From the NCBI RefSeq assembly GCF_007714205.1, contig NZ_VMQU01000053.1, forward strand, positions 1-34,430: a stretch of 34,430 bases of DNA, written 5' to 3'. The notes beneath the pieces were generated by a model. The model had not been told where the DNA came from, ran no database searches, and saw nothing but the letters and a program-made list of their open reading frames with translations. Both the position numbers and the translations under genes were made by a program. Source of the stretch: Mycobacterium helveticum (GTDB lineage Bacteria > Actinomycetota > Actinomycetes > Mycobacteriales > Mycobacteriaceae). The first letter of the stretch is position 1; each line of letters begins with the position of its first letter. Positions 33,518 to 34,430 of this stretch are shown here, piece by piece.

Positions 33518-34136
33518 TCACCGCATCCAGCCGGTTTCGGGCATCTAGGTGGGTCAACAACGATTGAACGTAGGACTTCACCGTGTTCGGCGCTAGGCGC
33601 AGCTGCTGCGCGATCTCGGCGTTGCTCTCGCCCATCGCCAGCCGCTCCAGCACCTGATACTCGCGCCGGGAAAGTGCCAGCGGATCCCCGGTGCTGATCA
33701 CGGGGTCGCAATACCGCCGTCCCGCGGCGACCGCCTCGATCGCGGTGATCAGCACAGCGCATGCGTTGTCCTTATGCACCACCGCGTCCATCCCGACCAG
33801 TCCCGCGATCTGACCCACCGTCGGCTTGCTGTCCCCGGTGAACAGTACGAGCTTCACACCCAGGCACGCCCCTCGGAGCGCGGCGGCGGCGTCCGGCAGC
33901 GCCATATCGGGCAGATGCAGATCCAGTAGCACCACGGTGGGCCGCTCGGCGGCGACGATCGCGACACCCTCCTTCGCCGTGCGCGCCCCGGTGCACATCT
34001 GAATGGTCGGCGCGCCCTCAACCAGTCGGTCCACTCCCAGATGCACGATCGGATGGTCGTCGACCACCAGCACGCGTACCACACCCGGATGCTCAACCCG
34101 GGCGGCGGACCGCGCGAGTGAGCCTCGATCTTTCAT
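33489..34136 (-). CDS. NarL/FixJ-family response regulator
   Basis: This protein of about 215 residues has a receiver domain (VRVLVVDDHP start, phospho-acceptor aspartate in VVLLDLHLPD, TGDSKP switch and VHKDN lysine) and a LuxR helix-turn-helix (LSRREYQVLERLAMGESNAEIA region, then NTVKSYVQSLL). I start at ATG 34136; the frame is open to 34220 and a GTG about 28 codons into the ORF region next to VRVLVV is also possible. It converges on the adjacent kinase gene, with the 3' ends overlapping by 29 bases, and is its natural partner. The targets are unknown. Confidence 0.85.
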   Translation of the reverse strand: MKDRGSLARSAARVEHPGVVRVLVVDDHPIVHLGVDRLVEGAPTIQMCTGARTAKEGVAIVAAERPTVVLLDLHLPDMALPDAAAALRGACLGVKLVLFTGDSKPTVGQIAGLVGMDAVVHKDNACAVLITAIEAVAAGRRYCDPVISTGDPLALSRREYQVLERLAMGESNAEIAQQLRLAPNTVKSYVQSLLTHLDARNRLDAVIKAQQAGML

Positions 34137-34240
34137 GCAATTCCGCGTTTGCGGGTGTCGTTGACGCGAAAGGTGCACTGCCGCAAGGATAATAGGACTT
34201 CTCAAGGTTCCGGTATCCAAGGCGGGAGTGCACCTATCAG

Positions 34241-34430
34241 ATGCAGGATACTACGGATTGGTCGAAAGACGTTCGAGTTGAGGTCCGCGGCGACGATGTG
34301 GTCGGGCACGCCGGCGACGTGATCCCGCGGATGCTGGCCGACGCGATCGGTCTGACCCTGATTTTTCAGCCGGCTTGTGATGATCTTGTTTTCGGTGATC
34401 TGGTTGATGGTGGCTGCGCGCTGATGGGGG
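34241..34430 (+). CDS. IS1380-family transposase, N-terminal part (cut by window edge)
   Basis: From ATG 34241 the frame is open to the edge (63 residues). The pattern VGHAGDVIPRMLADAIGLT followed by FGDLVDGGCALMG resembles the start of IS1380-type transposases (usually a buried-helix HAG...LADxxGLT block). About 75 bases upstream is a TTGACG (34161-34166) that could be part of its promoter. Whether the element is complete lies outside the window. Confidence 0.6.
   Translation, partial: MQDTTDWSKDVRVEVRGDDVVGHAGDVIPRMLADAIGLTLIFQPACDDLVFGDLVDGGCALMG

Overview
The window is high-GC DNA from an actinobacterium, most likely in the Mycobacteriales (Mycobacterium or Rhodococcus type). The evidence is GTG/TTG starts, a LAL-type (ATPase-LuxR) regulator behind a benABCD-like set, a GAF kinase/response regulator pair, and ISAs1, IS630, ISAzo13 and IS1380 sequences. 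It is an accessory catabolic island for aromatic compounds. Almost every intact gene encodes an enzyme or regulator of aromatic degradation, and the right third is broken up by insertion sequences.

Region A (257-12077) looks like an almost complete p-cymene/p-cumate route in two divergent operons around a MarR-type regulator (7082-7726). The leftward operon encodes an aldehyde dehydrogenase, a zinc alcohol dehydrogenase, a XylM/CymAa-type membrane di-iron monooxygenase, a Rieske dioxygenase alpha/beta pair and a dihydrodiol dehydrogenase. The rightward operon encodes a LigB-type extradiol dioxygenase, an ACMSD-type decarboxylase, a C-C bond hydrolase and a ferredoxin-FAD-NAD reductase. Read as a pathway: methyl group to alcohol, aldehyde and acid, then ring dihydroxylation, rearomatisation, meta cleavage, decarboxylation and hydrolysis. 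The substrate is inferred from the gene set. The lower 2-hydroxypentadienoate pathway and a separate ferredoxin are not in the window.

Region B (12367-19531) is a benzoate dioxygenase operon (benA, benB). It is followed by an unusual 859-residue protein that joins the BenC reductase, an FCD ligand-sensing domain and the BenD diol dehydrogenase in one chain. A LAL-type LuxR regulator, probably BenR-like, comes next.

Region C (19749-25812) is a biphenyl/phenylpropionate-type meta-cleavage cluster: dihydrodiol dehydrogenase, type I extradiol dioxygenase, Rieske alpha and beta, an 87-residue orphan protein, an SCP2-like protein and a BphD-type hydrolase. It has no ferredoxin or reductase of its own. 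If it makes benzoate, as a biphenyl pathway would, region B would consume it. A highly palindromic, cloverleaf-like non-coding element lies at 24418-24553, before the hydrolase gene.

Region D (25853-34430) is an insertion-sequence graveyard with stranded genes. It holds a full ISAs1-type element inserted next to an ISAzo13 fragment, a GAF-LuxR regulator, an SDR, a frameshifted intradiol dioxygenase, a truncated IS630 transposase fused to an ISAs1 end, two opposed ISAs1 3' remnants, a frameshifted GAF histidine kinase converging on its response regulator, and the start of an IS1380-type transposase cut by the window edge.
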